Source of the DNA: SIG565 sp045601525
GTDB taxonomy: Bacteria > Bacillota > Clostridia > Oscillospirales > Acutalibacteraceae
Direction of reading: 5' to 3'
Assembly: GCA_045601525.1 (NCBI GenBank)
Contig: JAZRZR010000046.1
Span: forward strand, 1 to 10,906
DNA: 10,906 bases
The translations under genes were made by a program, and so were the position numbers. The notes beneath the pieces are model-generated. The model was not told where the DNA came from. It did no database searches and worked only from the letters and a program-made list of their open reading frames with translations. How positions within the stretch are numbered: position 1 is the stretch's first letter; every line of letters starts with the position of its first letter. Positions 1 to 7,366 of this stretch are shown one piece after another.

Positions 1-25
1 GTGCAGGCAAAAAAGATTAACCCGC

Positions 26-54
26 TTGAAAAGTTTCTAGTTTTATGTTATATT
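26..54 (+). promoter_or_regulatory. sigma-A promoter of the DtxR-family gene
   Basis: TTGAAA at 26-31 and TATATT at 49-54 are separated by exactly 17 bp, and a TG at 46-47 makes an extended -10. The start site would fall near 61, giving a leader of about 13 nt that consists mostly of the ribosome binding site GAGGTGAT (62-69). No clear metal-box palindrome was seen over this promoter. Confidence 0.6.
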
Positions 55-73
55 AATTTTAAGAGGTGATATT

Positions 74-436
74 ATGCCTTTGCAGGAATCGGGCGAAATG
101 TATCTTGAAACTATATATGTGCTTTCAAAAAAGAACAGTTCAGTGCGCTCTATAAATGTTTGTGAGTATATGGGCTTTTCAAAGCCGAGTGTCAGTCGAG
201 CCGTAAATATGCTAAAAGATAAGGGATATCTTACTATTGCTGATGATGGCACCTTGTCCCTTACAAAATCGGGGCTTGCCACTGCTAAAAAAATTTACGA
301 GAGGCACACCCTTTTAACTAACTTTTTTATAAGGCTTGGTGTATCCGAAGAAACTGCACTTGATGATGCTTGCAAAATAGAGCATTATTTGAGTGATGAA
401 ACCTTTACAGCCATTAAAAAACACACTGATAAATAA
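74..436 (+). CDS. DtxR/MntR-family metal-dependent transcriptional regulator, short form
   Basis: This is a 120-residue metal-sensing repressor. The N-terminal winged helix-turn-helix (about residues 8-65) carries the recognition region SKPSVSRAVNMLKDKGYL (36-53). The helical dimerisation segment follows (about 66-115). By recalled alignment, the candidate metal ligands are Met9, Glu12, His78, Cys100, Glu103 and His104. Met at the first position and Cys in the CKIEH motif match the DtxR/IdeR primary site (Met10, Cys102, Glu105, His106) better than MntR, which has Asp8 and Glu99. That hints at iron rather than manganese sensing. There is no C-terminal SH3/FeoA-like domain, so its length is close to MntR (about 140 aa). 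The ATG start is fixed by GAGGTGAT 4 nt upstream. The gene stands alone between its own promoter and terminator; its targets are not visible here. Confidence 0.88.
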   Translation: MPLQESGEMYLETIYVLSKKNSSVRSINVCEYMGFSKPSVSRAVNMLKDKGYLTIADDGTLSLTKSGLATAKKIYERHTLLTNFFIRLGVSEETALDDACKIEHYLSDETFTAIKKHTDK

Positions 437-470
437 CAAAAAACCGATAGATAATCTATCGGTTTTTTTA
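437..470. terminator. bidirectional intrinsic terminator between the DtxR-family gene and the HAD gene
   Basis: Perfect inverted arms at 442-452 and 454-464 (AACCGATAG core) are flanked by an A-run on the left and TTTTTTT on the right, so both convergent transcripts can end here. It lies directly after the stop of the regulator gene (434-436) and just beyond the stop of the HAD gene (472). Confidence 0.88.
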
Positions 471-471
471 T

Positions 472-1269
472 TTACAATAAATCTATTATCTCCCGTGCAC
501 TTTCGAGCACAATATCGGGTTTGACATCCGATGAATTCAAAATTTCCTCATCAGTTTCGCCACTCAAAACAAGTACCGAAACGGCACCCGCCGCAAGACC
601 GCTTTTAACATCGGTATAAATTCTATCGCCAATCACGGCAGTTTTTTCCTTAGAAACGCCCCATTTTTTCATTGCAATCAAGGGCATCTCGGGCTTTGGT
701 TTGCCAATAACAAATGGGCGTTTTTTAGTTGCGTTATATATCATATCGCACACACTTCCGCAATCGGGAACGCTGCCAAATTCCGTAGGACAAACATAGT
801 CAGGATTAGTTGCTATATATGGAATATCCCTCGAGAGTAGCATTTTGCAAACATCCTCAAGTTTCTTAAAGGTAAGCTCGGTATCAAATCCCATAACGAT
901 ACACTCGGCCTGTTCTATATCCTCAGTTACGGTAAATCCGCTTTGCGAGAGTTCATCCTTTAGAGATTTTGTGCCGCAAACATAAAGCGCCGCACCACTA
1001 TGGTTTTCCTTAAGATAAAGGGCGGTTGCTTGAGATGAAGTGATAAAGTCATCTTTTGTGGCCGCCACACCCATTTTACCTAACTTTTCGATATATGCAT
1101 CTACGCTCTTTGAAGAATTATTAGTCATAAACTGGTAGCGCTTGCCTACCGATTTTATCTTTTCTAAAAGCGGCAAGGTAAAATCGAAAAGGGTATTACC
1201 AAGATAAAGCGTACCATCCATATCAAAGAGAAAAAGCTCTACATTTTTTAAGCAACTTTTATCCATCAT
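472..1269 (-). CDS. HAD-superfamily phosphatase, NagD/AraL-like (HAD-IIA)
   Basis: The protein has 265 residues, usual for the HAD-IIA class of cytoplasmic sugar-phosphate and nucleotide phosphatases. Motif I is DMDGT (16-20), with nucleophile Asp16 and general acid Asp18. Motif II is TNNSS (49-53). A C2-type cap follows with ATNPD (153-157). Motif III is Lys190 in VIGKPKP, and motif IV is GDRIYTD (214-220), which binds Mg2+. The substrate cannot be read from the sequence. The start codon lies inside the end of the upstream mgtC-like gene in an ATGA overlap (1266-1269), so translation is probably coupled. A second ATG follows immediately and could also be used. The membrane transporter-like partner does not by itself suggest a pathway. 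Confidence 0.9.
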   Translation of the reverse strand: MMDKSCLKNVELFLFDMDGTLYLGNTLFDFTLPLLEKIKSVGKRYQFMTNNSSKSVDAYIEKLGKMGVAATKDDFITSSQATALYLKENHSGAALYVCGTKSLKDELSQSGFTVTEDIEQAECIVMGFDTELTFKKLEDVCKMLLSRDIPYIATNPDYVCPTEFGSVPDCGSVCDMIYNATKKRPFVIGKPKPEMPLIAMKKWGVSKEKTAVIGDRIYTDVKSGLAAGAVSVLVLSGETDEEILNSSDVKPDIVLESAREIIDLL

Positions 1270-1943
1270 TGATTGATTTCTACCTTTTTAATTCCATCAA
1301 GCTCCATAATGCCGCAAACCAAACGGTTGATTTCATACTCATATTCATCGGCTACTGTTATATTGATGGCGTTTTCTTGCTCATCGAGATGGAAAATTGT
1401 AACCTTATAGCCGTGATTATAGAGATAATCGTTAATACCCTTGACGCTCGACTTATTCTTAATCAAAATAGTAACATTGAAGTTGTGGCGTTTTTCTTTT
1501 TTTTGCAAAACTGTGCTTAAAGGTGACAAGAAAGCCATTGCCATAAGAATTAAAAGTGTAGATACAATAGACACAAAGTAATATCCCATACCAATACCAA
1601 GGCCTACGCTTGCAGTTGCCCAAAGACCAGCCGCAGTGGTTAATCCTCTGATACGGTTGCCGTTAATCAGGATACAGCCTGCTCCCAAAAAACCTATACC
1701 GCTTACTACCTGTGCGCCAATACGGGTAGCATCAGCAGTATAACCATCAAGGAAAATATTTTCGCTCACTACCATAACAATAGCCGAGCCCAAACAAACA
1801 AGAACATGGGTACGCAAGCCTGCATCGTGATTAGTGCCTGCTCTTTCAAGACCGATTAGACCGCCCAAAATAACAGCCAATACTAATCTTACCAAAATTT
1901 CGATGGCATTATCAGGCCAGATATGCTGTAATAATTCGCTCAT
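1266..1943 (-). CDS. MgtC/SapB/YhiD-family inner membrane protein
   Basis: This 225-residue protein has a hydrophobic N-terminal half with about five membrane segments (roughly 14-32, 46-60, 76-94, 103-118 and 121-141). It then has a soluble tail of about 80 residues resembling the ACT-like domain of long MgtC proteins. Family signatures include GGLIGLER (27-34), AGLRTHVLVCLGSA (41-54) and the glycine-rich GIGFLGAG (82-89). MgtC of enteric bacteria supports growth in low Mg2+ and intracellular survival; homologues in free-living or gut Firmicutes are mostly uncharacterised, so an envelope or ion-homeostasis role is only inferred. A GGGGG-containing site lies 8 nt before the ATG. It is the first gene of a two-gene unit with the HAD phosphatase, with its own promoter just upstream. 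Confidence 0.88.
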   Translation of the reverse strand: MSELLQHIWPDNAIEILVRLVLAVILGGLIGLERAGTNHDAGLRTHVLVCLGSAIVMVVSENIFLDGYTADATRIGAQVVSGIGFLGAGCILINGNRIRGLTTAAGLWATASVGLGIGMGYYFVSIVSTLLILMAMAFLSPLSTVLQKKEKRHNFNVTILIKNKSSVKGINDYLYNHGYKVTIFHLDEQENAINITVADEYEYEINRLVCGIMELDGIKKVEINQ

Positions 1944-1982
1944 TACTCTTTCCCCCTGAAAATAATAACATATAGATATGAT

Positions 1983-2011
1983 ATTTTAATACTAAACAGC
2001 AAAAAAGTCAA
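1983..2011 (-). promoter_or_regulatory. sigma-A promoter of the mgtC-HAD operon
   Basis: On the minus strand TTGACT (2011-2006) and TAAAAT (1988-1983) are spaced by 17 bp. The start site would be near 1977, leaving a leader of about 35 nt before the MgtC-like start at 1943. The -35 boxes of this promoter and the divergent ddh promoter are only 16 bp apart, so a regulator bound between them could affect both. Confidence 0.65.
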
Positions 2012-2027
2012 GTAAATTAAAAAAATA

Positions 2028-2056
2028 TTGACAAATAATATATTTATATTTATTAT
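2028..2056 (+). promoter_or_regulatory. near-consensus sigma-A promoter of ddh
   Basis: A perfect TTGACA (2028-2033), a 17-bp AT-rich spacer and TATTAT (2051-2056) predict a start near 2063. The ribosome binding site GAGGTGAT (2074-2081) precedes the ATG at 2085 by 3 nt. This looks like a strong constitutive promoter, as suits a cell-wall precursor gene. Confidence 0.78.
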
Positions 2057-2084
2057 TATATATAGTGTTTCTTGAGGTGATTTT

Positions 2085-3065
2085 ATGAAAATAGCTATAT
2101 ATGGTTACGGCAATTTAGGCCGTGGTGTTGAACACGCCATAAAACAAAACAGTGATATGGAGCTTTTCGGTGTTTTCACACGCCGAAACCCTGAATCACT
2201 TAAAACCGACACTCAAGGCGTAAAGGTTTTTGCCGCCGATACTGTTTTAGATTATAAGGATGAAATTGACGTTTTGATTATATGCGGCGGCTCGGCTACT
2301 GATTTACCTGTTATGACCCCCGCTCTCGCCGAAAACTTTAATGTTATTGATAGTTTTGATACCCACGCTGATATCCCGAAGCATTTTTTGAATGTAGATG
2401 CAGCAGCTAAAAAGGGCGGCAAAACCGCCGTTATTTCAGTGGGTTGGGACCCCGGTATGTTTTCACTAAATCGTCTTTATGCTTCGGCTATTTTACCCGA
2501 TGGTAAAGATTACACATTTTGGGGCAAGGGCGTAAGCCAAGGTCATTCTGATGCTATTCGCCGTATTGAAGGGGTGCTTGATGCCAGGCAATACACATGT
2601 CCTGTAGAAGCGGCACTCGAAGCTGTACGAAAAGGCGAAAATCCCGAGCTTACCGCAAGGCAAAAACACACAAGAGAGTGCTTTGTCGTGGCTGAGGACA
2701 ATGCCGATAAGGCCAAAATTGAGCAAGAAATCAAAAATATGCCCAAATATTTTGCCGATTATGATACAACCGTTACCTTTATTACCCAAGAGCAGCTCGA
2801 TAGAGAACACAAAGGTATTCCGCACGGCGGCTTTGTGATAAGAACAGGCAAAACAGGAAAAGACCTTCAAAACAATCACGTTATTGAGTATAGCCTAAAG
2901 CTTGATTCCAACCCCGAATTTACAGCAAGTGTGCTTGTAGCATATGCGAGAGCCGCTTATAAATTGAACCATCGAGGAGAAGCAGGCTGCAAAACAGCCT
3001 TTGATATTGCTCCTGCCGATTTATCCGCATTATCCTCTGAGGAAATTGTTAAAACCGTGTTATAA
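2085..3065 (+). CDS. ddh: meso-diaminopimelate D-dehydrogenase (EC 1.4.1.16)
   Basis: The enzyme makes meso-2,6-diaminopimelate from L-2-amino-6-oxopimelate (tetrahydrodipicolinate), ammonia and NADPH in one cytosolic step, supplying lysine and peptidoglycan synthesis. Its 326 residues match the usual family length. The Rossmann loop is GYGNLGRG (7-14). Conserved blocks recalled from the Corynebacterium enzyme are SFDTHADIP (90-98), GWDPGMFSLNR (120-130), FWGKGVSQGHSDAIRRI (145-161) and a C-terminal HGGFVIRTG motif. The ATG follows GAGGTGAT by 3 nt. It is monocistronic between a strong promoter and a terminator. Carrying ddh means the cell may bypass the succinylase, acetylase or aminotransferase routes; whether it also has one of those is not visible here. 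Confidence 0.95.
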   Translation: MKIAIYGYGNLGRGVEHAIKQNSDMELFGVFTRRNPESLKTDTQGVKVFAADTVLDYKDEIDVLIICGGSATDLPVMTPALAENFNVIDSFDTHADIPKHFLNVDAAAKKGGKTAVISVGWDPGMFSLNRLYASAILPDGKDYTFWGKGVSQGHSDAIRRIEGVLDARQYTCPVEAALEAVRKGENPELTARQKHTRECFVVAEDNADKAKIEQEIKNMPKYFADYDTTVTFITQEQLDREHKGIPHGGFVIRTGKTGKDLQNNHVIEYSLKLDSNPEFTASVLVAYARAAYKLNHRGEAGCKTAFDIAPADLSALSSEEIVKTVL

Positions 3066-3069
3066 AAAC

Positions 3070-3117
3070 AACCCGATAACCACACCTTTGGTTATCGGGT
3101 TAACTTTTTATTTTTTG
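3070..3117. terminator. intrinsic terminator between ddh and dut
   Basis: A 13-bp perfect stem (3070-3082 with 3089-3101, core AACCCGATAACCA) closes a 6-nt loop and is followed on the plus strand by T-rich DNA at 3105-3117. The minus strand reads TTGTTTTTA after the same stem, so it can also stop the convergent dut transcript. Confidence 0.88.
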
Positions 3118-3548
3118 CCTGTTGAGCCGAAGCCGCCATCACCGCGAAGAGTATCTTCAAGGCTTTCGCTTTCAACAAAATTTGCAGTTAAATAAGGTGC
3201 TATCACAAGCTGAGCAATACGCTCGCCATCAGTGATAGACTGCGGTTTATCTGAGTGATTATGAAGTGCCACCATAATTTCGCCCCTATAATCGCTATCT
3301 ATTACGCCAACCTTATTTGCGGGCGCCAAGCCACGCTTTGTGGCTATGCCGCTACGGGCATATATAAGGCCTACAAAGCCCTCGGGTATTTCCATTGCGA
3401 TGCCTGTGTGAACAAGTGTGGTTTGCCCTGCTTCAAGTGTAAGCTCATTATCAATCAAAGCATACAAATCAGCGCCTGCAGCCGAGGGCGAACCGTATGT
3501 TGGCAAGATGGCCCTTTTATCTAGTTTCTTAACCCTTACTGTTTGCAT
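3108..3548 (-). CDS. dut: dUTP diphosphatase (dUTPase, trimeric type)
   Basis: The enzyme hydrolyses dUTP to dUMP and pyrophosphate, keeping uracil out of DNA and feeding dTMP synthesis. All five motifs of the trimeric family occur in order in 146 residues: AAGADLYA (23-30), ARSGIA (64-69), GVIDSDYRGEI (81-91, with catalytic Asp84 and Tyr87), GERIAQLVI (108-116) and the flexible C-terminal arm RGDGGFGSTG (135-144). The protein is full length. A GGGGAGATAGTGAT site precedes the ATG. It has its own promoter between it and the upstream yitT-like gene, and it runs convergently into the ddh terminator. Nothing ties it to a phage; it appears to be the housekeeping copy. Confidence 0.96.
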   Translation of the reverse strand: MQTVRVKKLDKRAILPTYGSPSAAGADLYALIDNELTLEAGQTTLVHTGIAMEIPEGFVGLIYARSGIATKRGLAPANKVGVIDSDYRGEIMVALHNHSDKPQSITDGERIAQLVIAPYLTANFVESESLEDTLRGDGGFGSTGKK

Positions 3549-3571
3549 ATCACTATCTCCCCTTTATTTAC

Positions 3572-3600
3572 ATTATACATTTTTTATTTACTAAAATCAA
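3572..3600 (-). promoter_or_regulatory. sigma-A promoter of dut
   Basis: TTGATT (3600-3595) and a perfect TATAAT (3577-3572) are 17 bp apart on the minus strand. The start near 3566 gives a leader of about 18 nt with GGGGAGATAGTGAT before the ATG. The promoter begins directly after the stop codon of the YitT-family gene (3601). Confidence 0.68.
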
Positions 3601-4452
3601 CTATCTCTTAAAGCCTTGTCCTATTACCTCAGCGGCATCGGTTAAGATTATAAATGCATCGTTGTCGTTTTGTCTTACAACCTGATAAACAGCGTTTACC
3701 TCATACTTTCTTACGGTGCAAAGCACCATCTTTTTTTCCTTGCCCGAATATCCGCCAACCGCATCCAAAACGGTCACTCCCCTTTTGACTATTTTCAAAA
3801 GATTTTGTACAATTTGCTCACTTTTCTCGGTTATTATATATACCACCTTACCCTTATCGCCGCCATATAGCATAATATCCGTAATGATAGAAGCAGCATA
3901 AAGAGTTATTACCGAATAAAGCGCGCTTTGTAAATTTTTATAAACCAAAACGCTCAACCCCACAACTATTGCATCGGTTAATAAGATAAGTCGGCCAATA
4001 CTTATGTGGGGACGCCTTTTATTAAGTAGCTTGGCAATTATATCAACTCCACCCGTTGTGGCGCCTCTACGCATAATAATGCTGATGCCAAGTCCCATTA
4101 GAATTCCGCCGAAAAGGGCTGACAAAATAAGGTCGGTTTTTATGGGATTAAGAAATATATCGGTTATATCAATAACGGTTGAAAAAACAGTTGTAGCAAT
4201 TGCCGTTTTGAATATAAACCCAAATCCGAAATTTTTATAGCCGAGAAAAAGAATAGGAATATTCAAAATAAAAATACCGAGACCGATAGGAAGCCCCACA
4301 GTCGCCGATAACATTGTTGCTATACCTGTAACTCCGCCCGGTGAAATTGAGTTTGAGGATATAAATAATTTGAGTGCCGTACCATAAATTAAACTGCCGC
4401 AAATATAATAAAAAAGGTCTATTAAAAAAACTTTTGTCCTTTGCATTTTCAA
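3601..4452 (-). CDS. YitT-family membrane protein with C-terminal DUF2179 domain
   Basis: The protein of up to 283 residues has five or six membrane helices in its first 200 residues, with the family signatures SPGGVTGIA (37-45) and RRGATTGGVDIIAKLLNK (128-145). A soluble DUF2179 domain follows (about 202-282), with RGVTVLDAVGGYSG (224-237) and AFIILTDAAEVIGQGF (266-281). The family is widespread in Firmicutes and its function is unsettled; a transport or sensing role is inferred only. The start is uncertain. AAAGGGTGAT lies 5 nt before a TTG at 4452 and 11 nt before an ATG at 4446, so spacing favours TTG. It is preceded by the terminator of the oxidoreductase gene, so it must have its own promoter, but I see only a weak -10 like element (CATAAT). 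Confidence 0.9.
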   Translation of the reverse strand: MKMQRTKVFLIDLFYYICGSLIYGTALKLFISSNSISPGGVTGIATMLSATVGLPIGLGIFILNIPILFLGYKNFGFGFIFKTAIATTVFSTVIDITDIFLNPIKTDLILSALFGGILMGLGISIIMRRGATTGGVDIIAKLLNKRRPHISIGRLILLTDAIVVGLSVLVYKNLQSALYSVITLYAASIITDIMLYGGDKGKVVYIITEKSEQIVQNLLKIVKRGVTVLDAVGGYSGKEKKMVLCTVRKYEVNAVYQVVRQNDNDAFIILTDAAEVIGQGFKR

Positions 4453-4486
4453 GAAGCATCACCCTTTTTATTATGTCCGACAAAAT

Positions 4487-4515
4487 AAAAAAGAGTGGCA
4501 AAACCACTCTTTTTT
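4487..4515. terminator. intrinsic terminator after the Gfo/Idh/MocA gene
   Basis: AAAAAAGAGTGG (4487-4498), a 5-nt loop and CCACTCTTTTTT (4504-4515) form a perfect 12-bp inverted repeat. It starts 2 nt after the stop of the oxidoreductase gene at 4517. The T-run is present on both strands, but only the minus-strand gene needs it. Confidence 0.88.
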
Positions 4516-4516
4516 A

Positions 4517-5770
4517 TTATTTTCCAAAAATATTAAGTGAGTAAGGACCATCTACAATATCGGTACGCTCGGTCCATTTTCCTCTTGTAAAATCGGGAAT
4601 TGCAACAGGGGATCCACCCATTGCTATTGACTGTTCACTTAAGGCCGTGATTGACATCCAAGCCGCCGCATCATAAACATCTATCGGAGGTTGTTCATTT
4701 CGTTTGGCCGAATAGATAAAAGCACGGAAAACAAACTCATCTATACCCGAATGTATGCTCTCCTGGTCTCCAATCGGAGTATGCTCACGCCATACACGAT
4801 GCTTATATTTTTCAAAATATTCCTTGCCGTTGCCCCATAATGGCCTACCATCAAGCTCATATTCATCGTGTGTGTGGTCTAAAAACACCGAATCGTTATC
4901 CTCAAAATATCCTCCCTTTGTTCCCCTCACCTCAAGGCTACGGCCATAAAATCTCGGCAAGGTTGTATCAAGAGTAATGGTTATAAGCTCGCCGTTTGCA
5001 CACTTAATTGAAGTGTTTACAATATCGGCTTGATTAAATACAGTATTTGCGTGCTTGCTATCGGCACCCTTGCGGTCAACAATATAATGATGAACACCCT
5101 GGGCGTTAGAAGCACTCGAGGTTAAAGTGAGCATTCTGTTGCCGTTATTGATACCAAGTATCTTTGCAATCGGACCTAATTCGTGGGTGGGATAATTTTC
5201 AGCATTTCTATGTATATAATTTCGCATTCTGTAATGCTTTAGTTCTTCACCCTCGGCTATCTCTTTGCGAAGGTCGTGCTTATAGCCGCCTGCACAGTAA
5301 ACGATATCCCCAAATATACCCTGTCTTACCATTTCAAGTGCCATAAGTTCACGCCTACCATAGCAACAGTTTTCAAGCAACATACAGGGTACCCCTGTTT
5401 CCTCAGAGGTTTCAACAAGCTGCCAACAATCCTTTATAGAATATGCACCTGCTACCTCTAGGCCCACATATTTGCCCTTTTTCATGGCTTCAACAGCAAA
5501 GGGCACATGGGTTTCCCAAGAGGAAATTATAATAACTGCATCGATATCAAGTTCTAAAAGGTCACTGTAATTTTGAGTTTCAAAAGGTCTTGTACCGGTT
5601 GCCTTTTCAATCTCATCAGCAGCAGCCTTTGCGCGTTCTTCATAAAAATCGCAAACGCCCATTATAACAAGGCCCTCTTCATCAGCGATTGGCAATAAAG
5701 TTTCTTTTAATAAACACATACCGCGAAGACCAAAACCCACAATGCCTACCTTTAAGTTTTCCTTAATCAT
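4517..5770 (-). CDS. Gfo/Idh/MocA-family NAD(P)-dependent oxidoreductase, GH109-like
   Basis: The protein has 417 residues. An N-terminal Rossmann fold carries GFGLRG (12-17), then KKGKYVGLEVAGA (97-109), the family's lysine/glutamate region. The second domain has ENCCYGRREL (133-142), KHD (164-166) and NYPTHELGP (192-200), and the C-terminus has VYDAAAW and PVAIPDFTRG. Together these resemble, from memory, GH109 alpha-N-acetylgalactosaminidases, which use bound NAD+ in a redox-assisted cleavage of glycosides. The recalled catalytic Tyr and His match Tyr193 and His196; Glu197 stands where I recall Gly. No signal peptide is seen, so it is probably cytoplasmic. The start at 5770 is chosen because GAGGTG lies 4 nt upstream. 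A GTG at 5782 is also in frame but would place the ribosome binding site inside the gene. It is a lone gene with a promoter and an operator-like palindrome. Confidence 0.85.
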   Translation of the reverse strand: MIKENLKVGIVGFGLRGMCLLKETLLPIADEEGLVIMGVCDFYEERAKAAADEIEKATGTRPFETQNYSDLLELDIDAVIIISSWETHVPFAVEAMKKGKYVGLEVAGAYSIKDCWQLVETSEETGVPCMLLENCCYGRRELMALEMVRQGIFGDIVYCAGGYKHDLRKEIAEGEELKHYRMRNYIHRNAENYPTHELGPIAKILGINNGNRMLTLTSSASNAQGVHHYIVDRKGADSKHANTVFNQADIVNTSIKCANGELITITLDTTLPRFYGRSLEVRGTKGGYFEDNDSVFLDHTHDEYELDGRPLWGNGKEYFEKYKHRVWREHTPIGDQESIHSGIDEFVFRAFIYSAKRNEQPPIDVYDAAAWMSITALSEQSIAMGGSPVAIPDFTRGKWTERTDIVDGPYSLNIFGK

Positions 5771-5781
5771 ATCGCACCTCA

Positions 5782-5831
5782 CATAAGTTATCTTATGGTG
5801 TCATATTATCACAAGAAAAATCCAAAAGCAA
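5782..5831 (-). promoter_or_regulatory. promoter and operator-like palindrome of the GH109-like gene
   Basis: TTGCTT (5831-5826) and TAATAT (5808-5803) are 17 bp apart. Just downstream, over the expected start site, lies CATAAG-TTAT-CTTATG (5782-5797), a perfect 6-bp inverted repeat with a 4-bp centre. Its position suits a repressor of a sugar-use gene, but no regulator gene is adjacent. Confidence 0.45.
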
Positions 5832-5852
5832 CAAATGTGCCAAAACCCAAAG

Positions 5853-5890
5853 AAAAAGAACTGTTTTTATAGTAAAAGCAGTTCTTTTTT
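5853..5890. terminator. intrinsic terminator after the LCP gene
   Basis: AAAAAGAACTG (5853-5863) pairs with CAGTTCTTTTT (5879-5889) around an AT-rich loop that can pair further. On the minus strand it lies 8 nt past the stop of the LCP gene and is followed by TTTTT. Confidence 0.85.
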
Positions 5891-5897
5891 ATAGTAT

Positions 5898-7349
5898 TTA
5901 TTCGGTTGGTAACTTAACTGTTTCGCCATCTCTTACCTGACGCATAAGTTCCTTAGCCTGTTCAACTGTATTATAATCGGGCACCATTACATAGGCATTT
6001 GCCGATAAGGAATACGGCTTATCGTATTTACCCGTACCATTAACCGAGAAAGAAGTCACCTTCCACTCGGTGCCGCCCTTAACAAAATTTTGGATAACAT
6101 AGGTTATCTTTTTATATGGCACACTGGTTTCGAAAGCGCCCTTTAAGCCATCAAGTATTTCTTTATAGTTGGTGATAATTACGGGGTCACTCATCTTATT
6201 TATTACCGCCCTGATTACCTCCATTTGATGCTCGCCTCGTTGGCGGTCGCCCCCTGAAAAGACCTTTCGTGTTCTCGCAAATGTAAGCGCCTGTTCCCCG
6301 TTTAAGAAGTTTTCGCCCTTTTTGAAACTATGCTCTTCCCAAGTGAAATCAAAATCGGAATGAACGGTGATACCGCCCAAAGCATCTATTATTTCCTTAA
6401 AGCCATCAAAATTAACCCTGAAATAATAATCTATATCAATATCATAAAGCATTTCTAAAGTGTCAACACTGACATCTATGCCATAAACCCCTGCGTGTGT
6501 AAGTTTATCAGGGACACCTTTAGAAATCGAAAGCGGAACATAATAATCTCTCGGTGTGGACAAAAGTAAAATTTGACCTGTTTCTAAATTTATGGTAGCA
6601 AGAATATTAACATCGCTTCGGCTACGTCGTGAGATGCTACCCGTACAGTCAATACCGCTTATATAAACCGTAAAAACATTTTTGTTTTTAACAGTTACAT
6701 CGTCATTATTATTTGCCGCCGTCTCGCATTGAAGTGAATAAATCAGGCGTATTTTATCATTTATATCAGCATAATTGCTATTTTCATCAAGCAAATCAAG
6801 GAAGCTTCGGTTTAGCACAATTGCCTCAACCTTCCCCTCTAAAAGAGCATCTACAAGTTCCTCAATACCCGTATAAGCAAATACCTCGCTCTTGCCTATC
6901 ATAAGTTCAATTACATTCAGAGCATAGTTTGTTGCCGCACGGTCCTGCACCTCGAGAATACCAAGCTTATAATCTTTAATATCCTCTACTTTGGTTGCCT
7001 TATCTTCCTTCATAACGAAAACGCTGATTTCGGTATATTCGGTTTGCGGATTGGTGATATCCTTAAGCGCCGACCTACCTATAAGCAAATAATAACCGCC
7101 TAAAACTTGCAAAACGAGTATTAGTGCAGACAAAATAATTGCTATAATTTTTCGGCTTCGCTTCTTAATATCGGCACCTACCCAAAACACCGACAGCGAA
7201 ATTATTAGAAAAACGCCCACCGCAAAAACAAGACGTTTAACTGTTAAAAGTCCCATATCATAGGCAAAATATAAAAGAAGTGCGCTGATAACCGATATTA
7301 TGCTTGATGACACAATGCCGAAAAGCATACCTTTAATTTTTTCTCTCAC
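5898..7349 (-). CDS. LytR-CpsA-Psr (LCP) family cell-wall glycopolymer ligase with an N-terminal accessory domain
   Basis: LCP proteins transfer undecaprenyl-linked glycopolymers (teichoic acid, capsule) to peptidoglycan outside the membrane. This 483-residue protein has three predicted membrane helices (about 9-29, 38-58 and 67-90). An extra domain of about 100 residues follows (104-207), then the LCP domain (about 225-385). Conserved residues are seen in RSD (244-246), STPRDYY (264-270, Arg267), DKLTHAG (281-287), DFDF (332-335), FARTRK (357-362) and DRQRGEHQ (368-375). The GTG start at 7349 is chosen because GAGGTGAT sits 3 nt upstream, as in other genes here. An in-frame ATG at 7364 would bury that site and lies at or before the predicted transcript start. 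It follows the ABC permease gene by 63 nt but has its own promoter and terminator. Confidence 0.92.
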   Translation of the reverse strand: MREKIKGMLFGIVSSSIISVISALLLYFAYDMGLLTVKRLVFAVGVFLIISLSVFWVGADIKKRSRKIIAIILSALILVLQVLGGYYLLIGRSALKDITNPQTEYTEISVFVMKEDKATKVEDIKDYKLGILEVQDRAATNYALNVIELMIGKSEVFAYTGIEELVDALLEGKVEAIVLNRSFLDLLDENSNYADINDKIRLIYSLQCETAANNNDDVTVKNKNVFTVYISGIDCTGSISRRSRSDVNILATINLETGQILLLSTPRDYYVPLSISKGVPDKLTHAGVYGIDVSVDTLEMLYDIDIDYYFRVNFDGFKEIIDALGGITVHSDFDFTWEEHSFKKGENFLNGEQALTFARTRKVFSGGDRQRGEHQMEVIRAVINKMSDPVIITNYKEILDGLKGAFETSVPYKKITYVIQNFVKGGTEWKVTSFSVNGTGKYDKPYSLSANAYVMVPDYNTVEQAKELMRQVRDGETVKLPTE

Positions 7350-7366
7350 ATTATCACCTCTCATAT

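Noticed and set aside
2493..2879. 128-codon open frame antisense to ddh
   Set aside because: It is wholly inside a well-supported gene, has no ribosome binding site, and its Cys- and Phe-rich composition is typical of a shadow frame.
4235..4507. 90-codon minus-strand open frame overlapping the start of the YitT gene
   Set aside because: It starts within the terminator stem and overlaps a well-conserved membrane protein in another frame.
5771..5782. Upstream GTG start for the GH109-like gene
   Set aside because: The codons from GTG onward are the ribosome binding site GAGGTG itself; the ATG at 5770 has the correct spacing.
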